Part shown: positions 14,501 through 25,440 of the stretch, piece by piece
How the letters are laid out: each line of letters opens with the position of its first letter
Position numbering within the stretch: position 1 is the stretch's first letter
Assembly (NCBI GenBank): GCA_029204225.1
Contig: CM055093.1
Span: forward strand, 20,370,595 to 20,434,594
Length of the DNA stretch: 64,000 bases
Origin: Diphasiastrum complanatum
Lineage: Eukaryota; Streptophyta; Lycopodiopsida; Lycopodiales; Lycopodiaceae
Reading direction: 5' to 3'
The notes under the pieces: model-generated
Seen by the model: only the letters and a program-made list of their open reading frames with translations
What the model was told of the DNA's origin: nothing
The model's database searches: none
Made by a program: the position numbers and the translations under genes

Positions 14501-14805
14501 GCAACGCATGAAGCTATATGGTTGAGACAAATCTTGGAAGAAGTTGGCATGAAGGAAAAAAATCCCACGACTTTACATAGCGACAGTCAGGGTGGCATCC
14601 AGCTAGCAAAGAATCCAGTGTTCCATGTGAGAACCAAACACATTGAGATTTAGTATCACTTTTTACGTGAGAGGCTCCTAAGTCGCGAAATTCATATTGT
14701 TCATTGTAGTACGGAAGAACAACTAGCTGATATTTTCACTAAGCCACTTGTTGGGGAAAATTTTGATAAGTTTAGATCAAAGCTTTCTGTACTTAAAGTT
14801 TGTTG
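11596..14805 (+). pseudogene. pol: Copia pol pseudogene of element C
   Basis: A pre-integrase motif WHKRLGHLNL near 11600 and CESCVYGKQHRERS near 11710 lead into HTDLCGPM and FIDDMSRKTWIYLL. RSDCGGEY follows near 11990. The integrase then jumps to a C-terminal piece (KCIFLIYDDRVKGYRYFD), so the catalytic Glu region is deleted. After the hairpin come the linker and RT (GCKWVYMTKYHADGS). Frameshifts, stops and a ~25-bp deletion remove most of the GLKQAPR-type block near 13750, but LYVDDLII is present near 13860. RNase H motifs (STIEAEYKVM, RTKHIEI) follow, and the end is SKLSVLKVC. It is not functional. Confidence 0.88.
12274..12961. repeat. Hairpin element, copy 1 (inside element C)
   Basis: Short terminal repeats (ATTATAGTAAATTTGG at left, CAAATTTTCTCTAAT at right) enclose a core whose halves are inverted copies of each other. 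The left half carries GTGCCATTAGAGAGCCC, AGAGCTTTTCAATGACACCC and GAAGAAGTTATGGCCAGTC. The right half carries the complements TGTCATTGAAAA and GGGCTTTCTAATGGCACC. The loop region is shorter here than in copy 3. No coding capacity. Other copies: 17000-17187, 55878-56665, 60615-61224 and the window's last 25 bp. Confidence 0.82.
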
Positions 14806-14854
14806 ACTTTAAAGGTGACTATATAAAAAGTAGACTCTACTTTAAGGGAGAGAG

Positions 14855-15124
14855 TTGGAATTAAAGTAGAATCATTGTGCTACTGTATTGTGGGTCCTAT
14901 TAGTCGGTAAGGATCAAATGGCCTCGCCACGAGGCAAGTCGACGGGACACCCATCCCGCCAACGGCAACCTGGGTCATGCATGGGTTGCCTCAGTGAACA
15001 ACTATATGTACAATTTAATTTCATTTTGAGAAATATAATTGCTATGTGAGCTTGCTTTGGAGAGCGTTTTTTGTCCGTGTTACTGTGTAGCATGATCTAC
15101 GTTCCTATTCGAAGCAAATTCTAA
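14855..15124 (+). repeat. 3' LTR of element C with three conserved hairpins
   Basis: A 270-bp LTR preceded by a polypurine tract (AAGGGAGAGAG, 14844-14854). It starts TTGGAATTAAAG and ends CAAATTCTAA, so it lacks the usual TG...CA ends. Copies at 42151-42420 and 58454-58719 share both boundaries. Three adjacent foldbacks lie at 14921-14935 (GCCTCGCCACGAGGC), 14943-14958 (CGGGACACCCATCCCG) and 14964-14990 (GGCAACC...GGGTTGCC). Confidence 0.8.
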
Positions 15125-15958
15125 GTCGTATCACATGAAACGAGGGAGATTCAACAAGTTAGACATAACAATGCATAAGATTATTGAGAATCCATTTACA
15201 TTGAGGAGACATATCAAACTGAATAAAAGTCAATATCTTATAATTCATCAAGCAGTTTATTTGTTGATATGAATCAATTATTGAGATGCATGATTACATT
15301 CTAAAGGTGAGTCATCAAATATTGATAGTACTTACGTTAGATGAGTCAAAAAATTTTAAAAGGTAGAAGATGGAGAGGGTATAGCCCTCATGAATTCTGC
15401 ACTTTCACAAATAAGAGTCAAAGAGATTTTAATTTCAATGTCCAATTCGAAAATGACATATGGTGGTTGTCAGTTTTTCAGATACTCTTCATTATCAGAT
15501 TAAATTAAATAACTAATACTATTTTTTACCAATCAAATAGTATTAGAGCTCAGTCTAGCTTATTTTTTCAATAGGTTTTGAAGGAGGATCATGATATACT
15601 ATCATGGATATTCTGTAGAACATCTTACCCTAGTAGCATCAAGGACCATATGGATGGTAGATTTATCAATGTTCTTGAAAGCAAAGACGTCAATGTAAAA
15701 TGACATTTAGCTGGTGATTTGAAAACATTTAAATGCATGTATCTCATCGAGCTACATCAAATATCCTTGTTTATACTATATAGAAATAGAAAAAGATGTT
15801 ACTAGAAGTACAATCATTATGCCTTTTGTCAAATCATGTCTGTGAGGACGCTTTGTAGCCAAGGAGGGGGATATATGGACCCTCATCACATGACAATGTA
15901 TATGATCAGGACCCTCGCATTTTTTGAATGTGCACGAAATGGGCATAAAATGAACCAT
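15125..15958. other. ~834-bp stretch absent from the inverted arm, no gene seen
   Basis: In the matching arm (near 58440-58453) the sequences on either side are almost joined. This stretch is therefore an insertion here or a deletion there. AT-rich, no coding signal and no obvious terminal repeats. Confidence 0.55.
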
Positions 15959-16261
15959 TAGTATTGCGAAAAGTTATAAAGCCACAATATGCATACTTGT
16001 CCATTGTTTTATCATTCGCGAAGTTTAGTTAGAAATGCCTCTCTATGTTACAACTCAAAAAGAGAGCAGTTTTGGTACTTATGCACTTATGAATGAATAA
16101 AGACCATCTTGTTTTTGTGAAATCATGTCCTGACATGCATTACAGTTTTCTTATCTTTTGCGCTAGCACATTTTATAAGATGTCACTATTTTGTCCATGT
16201 AATTGGGGTTGAGCATTGAATTCCAGATTCTGTGAGTGTGATAAGAAGTGTACTGCTAGTC

Positions 16262-16990
16262 ATTGAATATCTTGCTATGTGGTGGGTAGAAGAAGTTCTA
16301 TCAAAACCAAGTTCAAGGATAACAAGGAGGACATTCCATGGTATCTGCTTGGAAGTATGTATCAGTCTTATAGATCTGATCTAATGCTTCAAAATGAATT
16401 GCTTCAATGAATAAAAACACTAATTGGGCCAAAGGTTGATCATCTTCCAATGATATTGAGGAGGATGGTGATGGTGATGTTGTAAGGAAGGAGCCAAGTA
16501 AATGACTAGATCCTATTGCATGCAACCAAAAAAGAAGACCTATGGAGCAAAACCACTCAACCAACAGGAAATGGTTAGTCAATAGCCATGGTAAATGAAT
16601 TCAAGAGAGGAGGGGATCCTGGCTTCATGAATAAGAAAATCCAATATGGAGATGGGCAAGTTTTCACTAGTATATATAATCTCCTCTGGAGAGAGTGAAA
16701 GATAGGATTGTTTGCCAACTTTTGGGTTGATAGGTTGTCACAAAAGATAATTGGACTCTCTAAAAAATTCAGCAAGTAAAAATCACTTATCATCCTCTTG
16801 ATCCATAGCATCTCTTTCGTTCAATGAGTAAGTGCTTTATCTTGGCCTCAGTAGATGACAATGAGATAGTGGCTTGTTTCTTTGGCACCCATAATATAGT
16901 TCCATCACCTATGAAAGTACAATGTGAACTTATGGATTTTCCTATCCATTTGATCTCCAAGAAAGTCCGAATCTGAAAATCCAAACAAGT
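16262..16990 (-). pseudogene. Copia RNase H and LTR remnant (inverted copy of the 3' end of element J)
   Basis: On the minus strand, FSDSDF-type RNase H sequence, KQATISLSSTEAK and QKLANNPIFH (about 16690-16990) match 56690-56995. The sequence then jumps from NNPIFH straight into LTR-like sequence (16262-16689) that matches 57705-58085. About 710 bp present in the other arm are missing here. Frameshifts break the RNase H. Confidence 0.78.
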
Positions 16991-16999
16991 TAGGTGATG

Positions 17000-17187
17000 A
17001 GCCCTATAAGGATTGCCACGTAAGATAAATTTTTTTTGGCAATGTTAAATACTAAAATAAAGTCTTTTTCTGGCCGCAGTCCTACCCACACAGTCTTTGA
17101 TGATTAGCTATTATGTGGGTAGTATAGTTTGTGACTGAAAAAAAAAATCATAACTTTTGAACGGAAACTCGGATTGAGACGATTAGA
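17000..17187. repeat. Hairpin element, copy 2 (partial)
   Basis: From GAGCCCTATAAGGATTGCCACG to CTCGGATTGAGACGATTAGA this matches one flank of copies 1 and 3. The core and other end are missing. A similar phrase (CATAACTTTC...CGGATTGAGATGG) near 17720-17755 may be a more decayed piece. Confidence 0.8.
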
Positions 17188-17246
17188 CCAACTTTGAAAT
17201 TTTATTTAAAAGCTCACAAGGAAGTGTGTTCGCCAATGGCGGGCGG

Positions 17247-17589
<343 letters not shown>

Positions 17590-17676
17590 GAAAGGGGTAG
17601 CACGCCGGCGTGCTACCAATTTAAGCTTTTAGTCTTTAACTAAAATTGATAGCACGCCGGTGTGCTACCCCTTTTA
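17590..17676. repeat. Compact palindromic foldback
   Basis: A perfect 20-bp palindrome, GTAGCACGCCGGCGTGCTAC, lies at 17597-17616. A near-copy at 17649-17668 has two changes. With their flanks (AAAGGGGT... and ...ACCCCTTTT) they form an inverted repeat with a stem of about 34 bp and a loop of about 18 bp. It directly follows the microsatellite repeat. It could be a tiny foldback element or an RNA hairpin; no target duplication is evident. Confidence 0.85.
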
Positions 17677-17899
17677 GGTTCCAAGGGAATAATGTTTTCT
17701 AGTCTAAAAAACGTTGAGCTGTCATAACTTTCTTATTATTAGTCGGATTGAGATGGTTCAAAAAGAAAAAGTGCTCCATTTTTTATGTAGAATCTATTGG
17801 TATAATCAAAGTTAGTTTTTTATCTAATATAAACTGAGTATATATAGATCCTATATATCTGATAGCATACCATGTGCCATGAAATTTTAGAAATCATTT

Positions 17900-18144
17900 G
17901 TAAATAAAACTCTCAAAACTCACAAAGAATTTACTTGCAGATTGTCAAAACCCCTTTACATGTGACTGCACACTGAATTTCATACAGTACCAGAAATGAT
18001 TCAATCATTATGATACTGAACCCTCTTGATCTAAATCTCCTTGAGATAGCATGGTTGATGCAATCAACACTCTCTAGAACTAGATTTTCATGAAATTTTT
18101 GAAATTATAGATGCATCAAAAGCTTAGGTAGGCTCTAATAAAAA
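17900..18144 (-). other. Leader remnant and degraded primer site of an A-like copia
   Basis: 18131-18143 (GGCTCTAATAAAA) corresponds to GGCTCTGATACCA of element A, and the flanking AGCTTAGGTAG also matches. The sequence to its left resembles the A leader only weakly and has no gag. Confidence 0.6.
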
Positions 18145-18830
18145 GTGAAAATTCACACGTGTGGGAATGCCCTAAAGTGTAAAATTGATCTCCTAAGCAA
18201 AGCTTTTGCACTATAGATCTTCTATTGATTGAAATCCAAGATCAATTGATGAAATCTAAGGCAAAGAGACAAAGTTACATGCATACATCCATAACCAAAG
18301 TAGTTTCACACGTGTGGAAACATGTACTACTGAAAACTAAGTCCCAACAAGCCCCTCTCCTTGGTTAGATAGAGAAACCACCACTTTTGGTGAAGGGAAG
18401 AGAGAGAGATAAACTCAAAATTGATGAATCTCCAAAAAACTCACATTTAATTAATGAAGGGAATGAAACTACATATAGAAACTTGTGGAGATCCATGCTT
18501 GATTCTTATTGGACCCCTTAAACATAGCCTCTCTAATTCTATTGGATGTGTGATGCAACATCCCTCACTTTTGATTGGACCCTTACAACACATCTCTCTC
18601 TTATGATTGGACCCTTTGACTTTTGCTACTACATAGGGTGCATCACTCATCAAACCTAAACTTGACATGTGTAAGCAACCTAATTAGCTCGATTTACATC
18701 ACAATTGAATTTTGGCCTAATCATGACAAAACATGTGTACTTGACCATTTAACCTCTAAAGCCAAAGTTGGCCCTATCACCTAGTGACACCAAGATGCTT
18801 GACTAGCAATCTTTATGATACCCCTAAAAG

Positions 18831-19300
18831 TTGAAATTTTGATAGAATCTAGTGCAGTATGCAGATTACATTACACAATCACCATAGCCACTCCTCACAA
18901 GCTCTCAAATATGGCACAACAAAAGAATAGATTACAAAGAAACACTGTACATATAGAGTATTCACAAACTGCATGAAAAGGTAGGTGTCCTAAAATTGGC
19001 CTACCACCTGTCAAACTAAGGTCAGGCCCAATATGGCCAAATTCGATCGACAAACTTGGGACATGCCCCCAAGTATACCAAGTACTGTAAATAACTCTCT
19101 AAAGGCTAATTCTTCCTATGTGTGGCTACCCGACTAACCCAAGTAGCCATCTACGGGATCAATGCCCAATCAATATATCCTAACGGGTCACGTCCCGATC
19201 ACAACCATATACAGTAAACCAAATAAATTGTACAATAATTACATCATCACATTTAGAGCTTACATAAAATGTATATCAGATTAACTCTGATTTCTAACTC
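18831..19300 (-). repeat. 3' LTR of element E
   Basis: On the plus strand it starts TTGAAATTTTGATAG and ends GATTTCTAACTC. The terminal repeats (TTGAAAT / ATTTCTAA) are not TG...CA. Confidence 0.82.
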
Positions 19301-22300
19301 TCTCTCTTAAGCTCAAATGTGATAAGAGTGAAAAACAATAATTTTTAGCAATGTCTAGAGTGTCGAAAAGATGTTATGCATGTCCTACTACTCTATACTT
19401 GACTCACACTCAAGCACACCAACAAACCATGAGATTTGACTCACAAAGTATCATGCAACCACAATGCCCATACAGAGAGTCTACCACACTCTCAACCAAC
19501 TGACTCGTCCCCAATCCGACTTGAACACAAGTGGACCACATGAGCGACGTGGCTCAAACTGAGAAAATCCCACTGCCACCATGAGACTTACATCCTCCAT
19601 CTAGCTAGACTGACATCCTATCAGGCACTTACAAGCACAAACCTGTAAAACTGACATAAATGAGTGACTGAGGCTCAACCTGAGAAAATCTTACTGCCAC
19701 CATAAGATTATACCCTCACTAGATAGACAGCTAGTAGACAATGGCAAGTCAATGAGCATAAAATGACTACTTTGTTTCATTGTAGCAAATGCACAACCAC
19801 ATAAAACTCCGACTCAGATCTAGACTCCCGTGACAAGGCAACATGCAAGCCCACACACACTCATGCAAATCAACACAAATGATAAAGCGTCAAATACATG
19901 ACCAAGGCCTGACCATAAGTGGTATCCTGTCGTACCAACACATGTGCCATCTATAGATCTGCTGCTACACCACTGGTCACCAAATCAGAATCTCAACCAT
20001 GGCCTGCACCTGTAACGAAGATGCCCTCACTTCCAAGCATATCCAATTGTCCAATAAGTCCTGAAAGCTGATCCCCATCCATTCCCCATGCTCCAAGCAC
20101 AAGAGTCTACCATGGACTCAACGAATGAATGTACACAAATCTCACCATAGGCTATACCTGAGTAGCTCGCCCACCTCCTAGAGATACTGATGATGATCTG
20201 TCTGTCCTACATCCCATATAGGTTCAACTTTCCATGCTTGACGTTGCCAACTCTGATTTGACCAGTACATAGGCCTCCCACCAAGGAGCCTATCTCACCA
20301 ACACTGTATCCATCATAGTGTCCAAGCCAGAGAAAATGCAAACTAGATCCACTATCATGATGAATAACTCACCCACGATCCATAGCATATCAGTTAGGAT
20401 AGCTTCACCATGTACCCTCCTGTACCATCTGATCACCAAGTATCCATTACCCGTTGATAGCTCCCCAAGAATCTCTCCACATGTAGTGCAACTAGACTCC
20501 AACTAGATCTAACCAAAAGCTGCATCATGCTTACCAAATAATGATGGATAGACACAACATGTGATGCCAACCTAGAGACTACTGTGCATATGACCATGCA
20601 ACTCACCTAATCACTCGCCAAAGTATCTGTTGTCACTCCCTGAGCAACCATCTCCATCCCTGCTGGCTCACAACCACGGGCACGCTGGATCTACATCACC
20701 TCGTAATGCACTCCATGCCGTCAGAATATGTACCACCACTAGGTACACTCCATGCCACCTACCTTCAATTAGGCATGACCCATCCATAGGTCATCACATA
20801 ATGCACTAGCTGAAGAACATCGTCCATACAATGACATATCATACCTGAGCAACTGTAGCATCTCCTTGAGTGCCACCCCAATGGACTCGTCATCCACATA
20901 CTGTGCTCACCTGATGTCTCCGATCCTGGTCACCATCCTGCTAGACAAGCCGAACTCAAAAGCATCACCTACTCCACCTGGCTCCTAGCGTCTGGTCGCT
21001 CTCCTTGGCTATGTGCCACCTGACACCATGCCAATGCAAGCATGTCCCTGAGTCGCTGCTCACGGGATCCTGAGACCGGTGTCTCCCTGACTGTACTAAG
21101 GTATATGGCTCTGAGTGACTTCCTCTAGGCTTTCCCATAATCTCACCACCTGAGAATATGCACCATGGAAATTCCAATACATGTGCCAAGCCTAGACTCC
21201 TACAAATACAGCCAAATGCATGAAAGCTATAGGTATCTTATCCAGGCCCGTGATGGTAGATGTCTCCCCATCGATGCCGTCCAAAACTGGCCCCCTGCTG
21301 TATGGCATCTTGTACTCCCAAACGAGCACACCATGAAGTCCTCACCATCAGTATCCCCTGTAGTAGATCGCTAGCAAAACACCCATCATGGTGCTTGCCC
21401 TCCGATCACACCCCGTGCAATCTCCATCAGCTCTCCAACCTAGAGCTGGCTCTCAAAGCTTCACGCTTTGTCCATTTGCGTTTGCAACTTCCCGATTCTA
21501 TCATGAATCCCCATGTAAGTCCTATCCAATCCAAAGACTCAAGTCCAATATGAAATAGTTCCCCCTGATGATCATCCCATGTCATCCTACAGTGCTATCC
21601 CTACCAGGTATCCCAATGCCATCCCTGATCAAAAAGATCTGAGCATCTACCCTGTAGTGCCCACCTGTATTCTCCCAAGCTAACTCCTAGCTGCTCCTGT
21701 GAATGGTTCCAAACCACTCCCTGAGACTACACTGAGATGTGAACTCCAAAGCCACCATCAAGTCCCTCACATGATTGTGCATGCCAATATTCCTCCAAGT
21801 GAACCTGTGAGATCTTCCATGGCCCAAACCAAACGATTGTTCCCATACTGCATTTACTACTTTCAAACACCCTGTTACCATGTCAGGAGTAAGTAATAAT
21901 GACTCAAAAGTGATAATGCCTCATTGTACCACCCTGTAGTAGGTTTCATCAGCCAAAAATTTCCCCAAATTTGGCCCTACAGTTTCCAAATAGCAAATGT
22001 AGCCCATCACTAGGTCACCCGCACTCCGCTTGATAGAATGGTGACAAAAACACCCAAAAACATCTTTTTCCCTGCTCTGTGATGTCGCTCTATTTGCTGG
22101 CTCTGAGCAGCCATTTTCAAGGGTCATTTTGGCCCAAGGATGGCCAAAAAAGGTGTCTTCTAGCCAAAGATAGGCCGAAAACCAATATGCCTTGCAAAAT
22201 TGAACTGATTCTTCATTATGAAGATTTTTAATGAAGTGAAGTCCATTCTGGACTTTGGGTGCTTTCAACAAATTTCACATTAAAAATTTTTTTTTTATGA

Positions 22301-23296
22301 AGAGAAGGGTGCCTTTGCCGTTCAGGCCCCTTCACCTTCCATCCAACGACCACTTTCCATCTGGTGGTCCAGATCATTTCCCAAACAATTCACCTTGACT
22401 GTCGATCTTTGTAGGACCCCATCCTACGGTTTTGCTTGCACCTGCGTGATGAACAATGCTCCTGCAGCTGCTGGAACCTCCAAAGCGCTACGCGCCTGGC
22501 CCGTCTCACCGCGCGCGAATTCCCTCCTCCACTTCTCATCTCTTTCTTCATAGCTCCAATCTATGGCTAATACCAGGGTTTTCTGATGCCCCCATAGATC
22601 TGATCCAGCTCCTTAGATACATCGTGGCTGTCCACGGCTGTTTACAGCCTGTAGTGCCCATCAATTGCACCCTTCCTTGGCCTCTCACATCATGACAAAC
22701 AGTTTTGTACAAAGAGAAATCCAAGAATTTTCACCTGTAAACCCTAGCCAGAGAAGAATGGAGAATACTTGGGCTTTGCTCAGTCTTTTACTAAGCTTTC
22801 TCTTGCAGTTGCCTAGCCCACTGAGGTCGCCCTACCTCTGGCTCTTTGATGCAATTTATAATATGTAAATTGGTGAGGTATTGCTCCCGAACAGGCTGAT
22901 TTCCCAGAAATCCATCAACACCCCACAAAACTGGAAATTTCCCAAATTTTCTCAGTTTTTCACCCAATCTGATCCTGTAAATTGCTATGGCTCTCTGTCA
23001 CTACTCTTTGCGTTGCGCTAAACGGCTGTCCCACAGTGAATAACGTAGCCAACATCGATGATTTCCTAGAAACCACTGAAAATGCAAGATTTTTCGTGAA
23101 TTCTCTCCGGAATCCACTTACGATGATCGTTCCGATCTTCCCCGAAGCTCCGAACAAATGAGCTTTGTTCTCTCTAGCCATCCGAACTGTCGATGCCCTG
23201 TATGGAGTCCTCTCTCCTGAGATGCTTTGAGTGCTATTTCTCCTGGTGAAAGACGCTATCCCATAGCTCCACCGGATCGTGCATACCTGCAACACC
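19301..23296. other. Interior of element E, no recognisable coding sequence
   Basis: About 4 kb. Much of the plus strand is rich in C over G (for example 20000-21700), and GC content is higher than in flanking DNA. The longest open frames are about 110 codons (minus 21921-22271 and 22960-23295) and have no family motif. The origin of this filler is unknown; captured genomic DNA is possible. Confidence 0.6.
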
Positions 23297-23315
23297 CTAA
23301 CGCTCTGATACCAAG
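23297..23315 (-). other. Primer binding site of element E
   Basis: The minus strand reads TTGGTATCAGAGCGTTAGG next to the LTR end TTTCAAC, an initiator tRNA-Met type site. Confidence 0.85.
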
Positions 23316-23788
23316 TTGAAATTCCGATAGAATCTAGTGCAGTATGCAGATCACATCACACAATCACCATAGCCACTCCTCACAAGCTCTCAAAGATGGC
23401 ACATCAAAAGTTAATAGATTACAAAGAAACATTGTACATATAGAGTATTCACAAACTGCATGAAAAGGCAGGTGTCTTAAAATTGGCCTACCACCTGTCA
23501 AACTAAGGTCGGGCCCAATATGGCCAAATTCGACCGACAAACTTGGGACATGCCCCCAAGTATAGCAAGTACTGTAAATAACTCTGTATAGGCTAATTCT
23601 TCCTATGTGTGGCTATTCTGGCTAACCCAAGTAGTCGTCTACGGGATCAGTGCCCGATCAATATATCCTAACGGGTCACGTCCCGGTCACACCCATATAC
23701 AGTAAACCAAATAAACTGTACAATAATTACATCATCACATTTAGAGCTTACATAAAATGTATATCAGATTAACTCTGATTTCTAACTC
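23316..23788 (-). repeat. 5' LTR of element E
   Basis: 473 bp, collinear with 18831-19300. It contains the same ATACAGTAAACCAAATAAA block and CATGCCCCCAAGTATA phrase. Confidence 0.82.
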
Positions 23789-23914
23789 TAAAGTCAACAT
23801 TATAAACTATTTCTAACTATGTTACACACGTGGGAACATGCTCCACACCTGTGAAATGTACTCACAAACATAAAACATAAAGTTGCCAAGCTAGATTTTT
23901 GTCAAATTTTCACA

Positions 23915-24260
23915 CTCCATATGTCTCAATTAGAGTGTCTGGGTCCTCTCAAGGTCATTAGTCACCAACAGGCCTTGATGTGGAATTAGATCTAGGCATG
24001 ACCAATAATCTTGCACACTAGAGGGTTGGCCTACCATATTGGACTATTCCATGTCCATAACTGAATATGGCCATAACATTCTTCCTCCCTTAAACATGTT
24101 TTGTCCTGAGACGACAGAAAAAAGAAAATATGAAATTATCCCTTAAGCTTTCAAGTCTTACCCATGAATCATTATTCTTAGTCTGATCTTTCCATCTGAG
24201 TAAGTAGTTAGAGATGCAACAATTTATAAATTGCTTGCCTCTACTCATGAATTACTAACT
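23915..24260 (-). pseudogene. 3' end of a Ty3/gypsy chromovirus (chromodomain, polypurine tract, LTR start)
   Basis: Minus-strand 24131-24250 translates through INCCISNYLLRWKDQ, KNNDSWVRLESL and LRDNF. This has the chromodomain pattern of a YLLRWK strand followed by an aromatic SW. It is followed by a purine tract (AAGGGAGGAAGAA, 24078-24090) and an LTR start TGTTATGGCC at 24077. Chromodomains at the integrase C terminus target gypsy chromoviruses to particular chromatin. The LTR runs left to about 23915. Confidence 0.6.
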
Positions 24261-24889
24261 CAAATCCCCAAAGATACACTAAGCTATAAATCTTCCAAAT
24301 GGGTTGATCTACTCCAAAGCAAAAGTTCACCACATTCATGTAATCCTAATTACATGAACCACTGGGGGAATCAACTTCTATATTTCAGATTTCAAATCCA
24401 AAAGCTAAAGAAATTCCATTTTAGTCATAGTCTAAAATTTGTCCATAATTTCTTGCAGATAATAATGCTTCTTGGTACAAATATTCTTAAAATATCCAAA
24501 TATTCTAAAATACCCCAATTCAGTCATTTAAATTCTCTAGGAGATCCATCAAGTCTTAGACAATTATAACTCACTCCATAGTACTACAGTTACTCTAATG
24601 AGTAAATAGCCCCATTTCTAGCACCATTGCCAAAAATCAGCAACTATCTATATCTTGATAGAGTTATCTGTCTCCTATAATCTGGAGATATAGACTGAAC
24701 TTTGTACACAAGTACTTATAGACTACAATCTGTAGTAGAATACCATCTACTAAATTAAGCAAATTCCTCATAAGTAAACAATTATCTAATGAAATTGCCT
24801 GTGAGATCCATGCAATCTCAAGTAGGCACTGGAGTAAAGAAATTTAGAGTTCAACTAACAGATCTAAATCCTTGACTCACCCAATTGAT
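24261..24889. other. AT-rich, no feature recognised
   Basis: Possibly decayed gypsy sequence continuing from the chromodomain, but I cannot follow a frame. Confidence 0.4.
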
Positions 24890-25440
24890 CAAGAATTTCT
24901 CAACATCTTAAGAACCATCATGTTCCCATATAATCTTCTAATGATCTCTAAGTATCAATTTATGATCCGTCAATCATAAACCTTTAGAATCTTATGATTC
25001 ATCAATCATAATTTATAGGATTCCAAAAGCATCCTTAATCATTAAAAGATGTTGGAGTAGTATATGTACAACATACCACTCAGGAAATATAGGAAACATT
25101 TTGAAATCTTTTTTGCAAGGAAAATTACTGGATTCCAAAAATATTCTTCCAACCAGATTCTTAACCAGATTATGAGCTCCAAATTCTACACCCAACCAAG
25201 TAACTAAAAATCATTTTAAAATCCGTCTTAATGACATAACTTTATATCATCACCTAGAACAATATCTAGAGTTTACAAAGTTCTGTTGAATTCCAACTAA
25301 ATTCAGTTTACCATTTTTGGAAGCATTAAGATCCGATATCCAATTGAGCTCTCAGGGATACTATCACTAGTGAATCAAGTCTATTTCTCAACTGAGAAAT
25401 ACTCACCCAAGAATTCCGTATATCCTATGCACACAGTTTT
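24890..25440 (-). repeat. LTR-like segment related to the element J 3' end
   Basis: Its reverse complement aligns with about 57140-57640, sharing AGAATCTGGTTGGAAGAATA, TTGGAATCCAGTAATTTT, GTTGTGTGCATAG-like and ATTATGATTGATG phrases. It is moderately diverged and has no coding sequence. Confidence 0.65.

Larger units (their letters stand above)
11590..15124 (+). mobile_element. Decayed copia element C carrying a hairpin element
   Basis: The order is pre-integrase motif, partial integrase, hairpin element (12274-12961), integrase-RT linker, RT, RNase H, polypurine tract (14844-14854) and a 270-bp LTR (14855-15124). Everything 5' of the pre-integrase region is missing. The protein family differs from A. 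Element G (58454-60610) is a close inverted relative with the hairpin at the same site, and F (41840-42420) shares the LTR. Confidence 0.85.
18831..23788 (-). mobile_element. Non-autonomous LTR element E (no gag or pol seen)
   Basis: LTRs lie at 18831-19300 and 23316-23788, about 470 bp each and roughly 96% identical by eye. Flanks are AAAAG at left and TAAAG at right, a 5-bp target duplication with one mismatch. A minus-strand primer site (TTGGTATCAGAGCGTTAGG) lies at 23297-23315. A pyrimidine run (19301-19309) is the plus-strand view of the polypurine tract. The ~4-kb interior has short frames only, and none shows gag, protease, integrase or RT motifs. This fits a large non-autonomous retrotransposon derivative. 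Confidence 0.8.
18145..23914 (-). repeat. A-like copia 5' LTR, split by element E
   Basis: 18145-18830 and 23789-23914 together make one LTR. The first part starts with TTCACACGTGTGG, carries CACACGTGTG at 18154 and 18307, and has a CCAAT array at 18508, 18541, 18574 and 18606. It reaches CAAGATGCTTGACTAG, equivalent to CCTAGATGCTTGATG in element A. The LTR end (GTCAAATTTTCACA) appears only after element E. Confidence 0.72.

Noticed and set aside
20290-23295. Open frames of 60-120 codons in the interior of element E
   Set aside because: They lie in several frames and strands, have no motif, and none is longer than expected for this composition.
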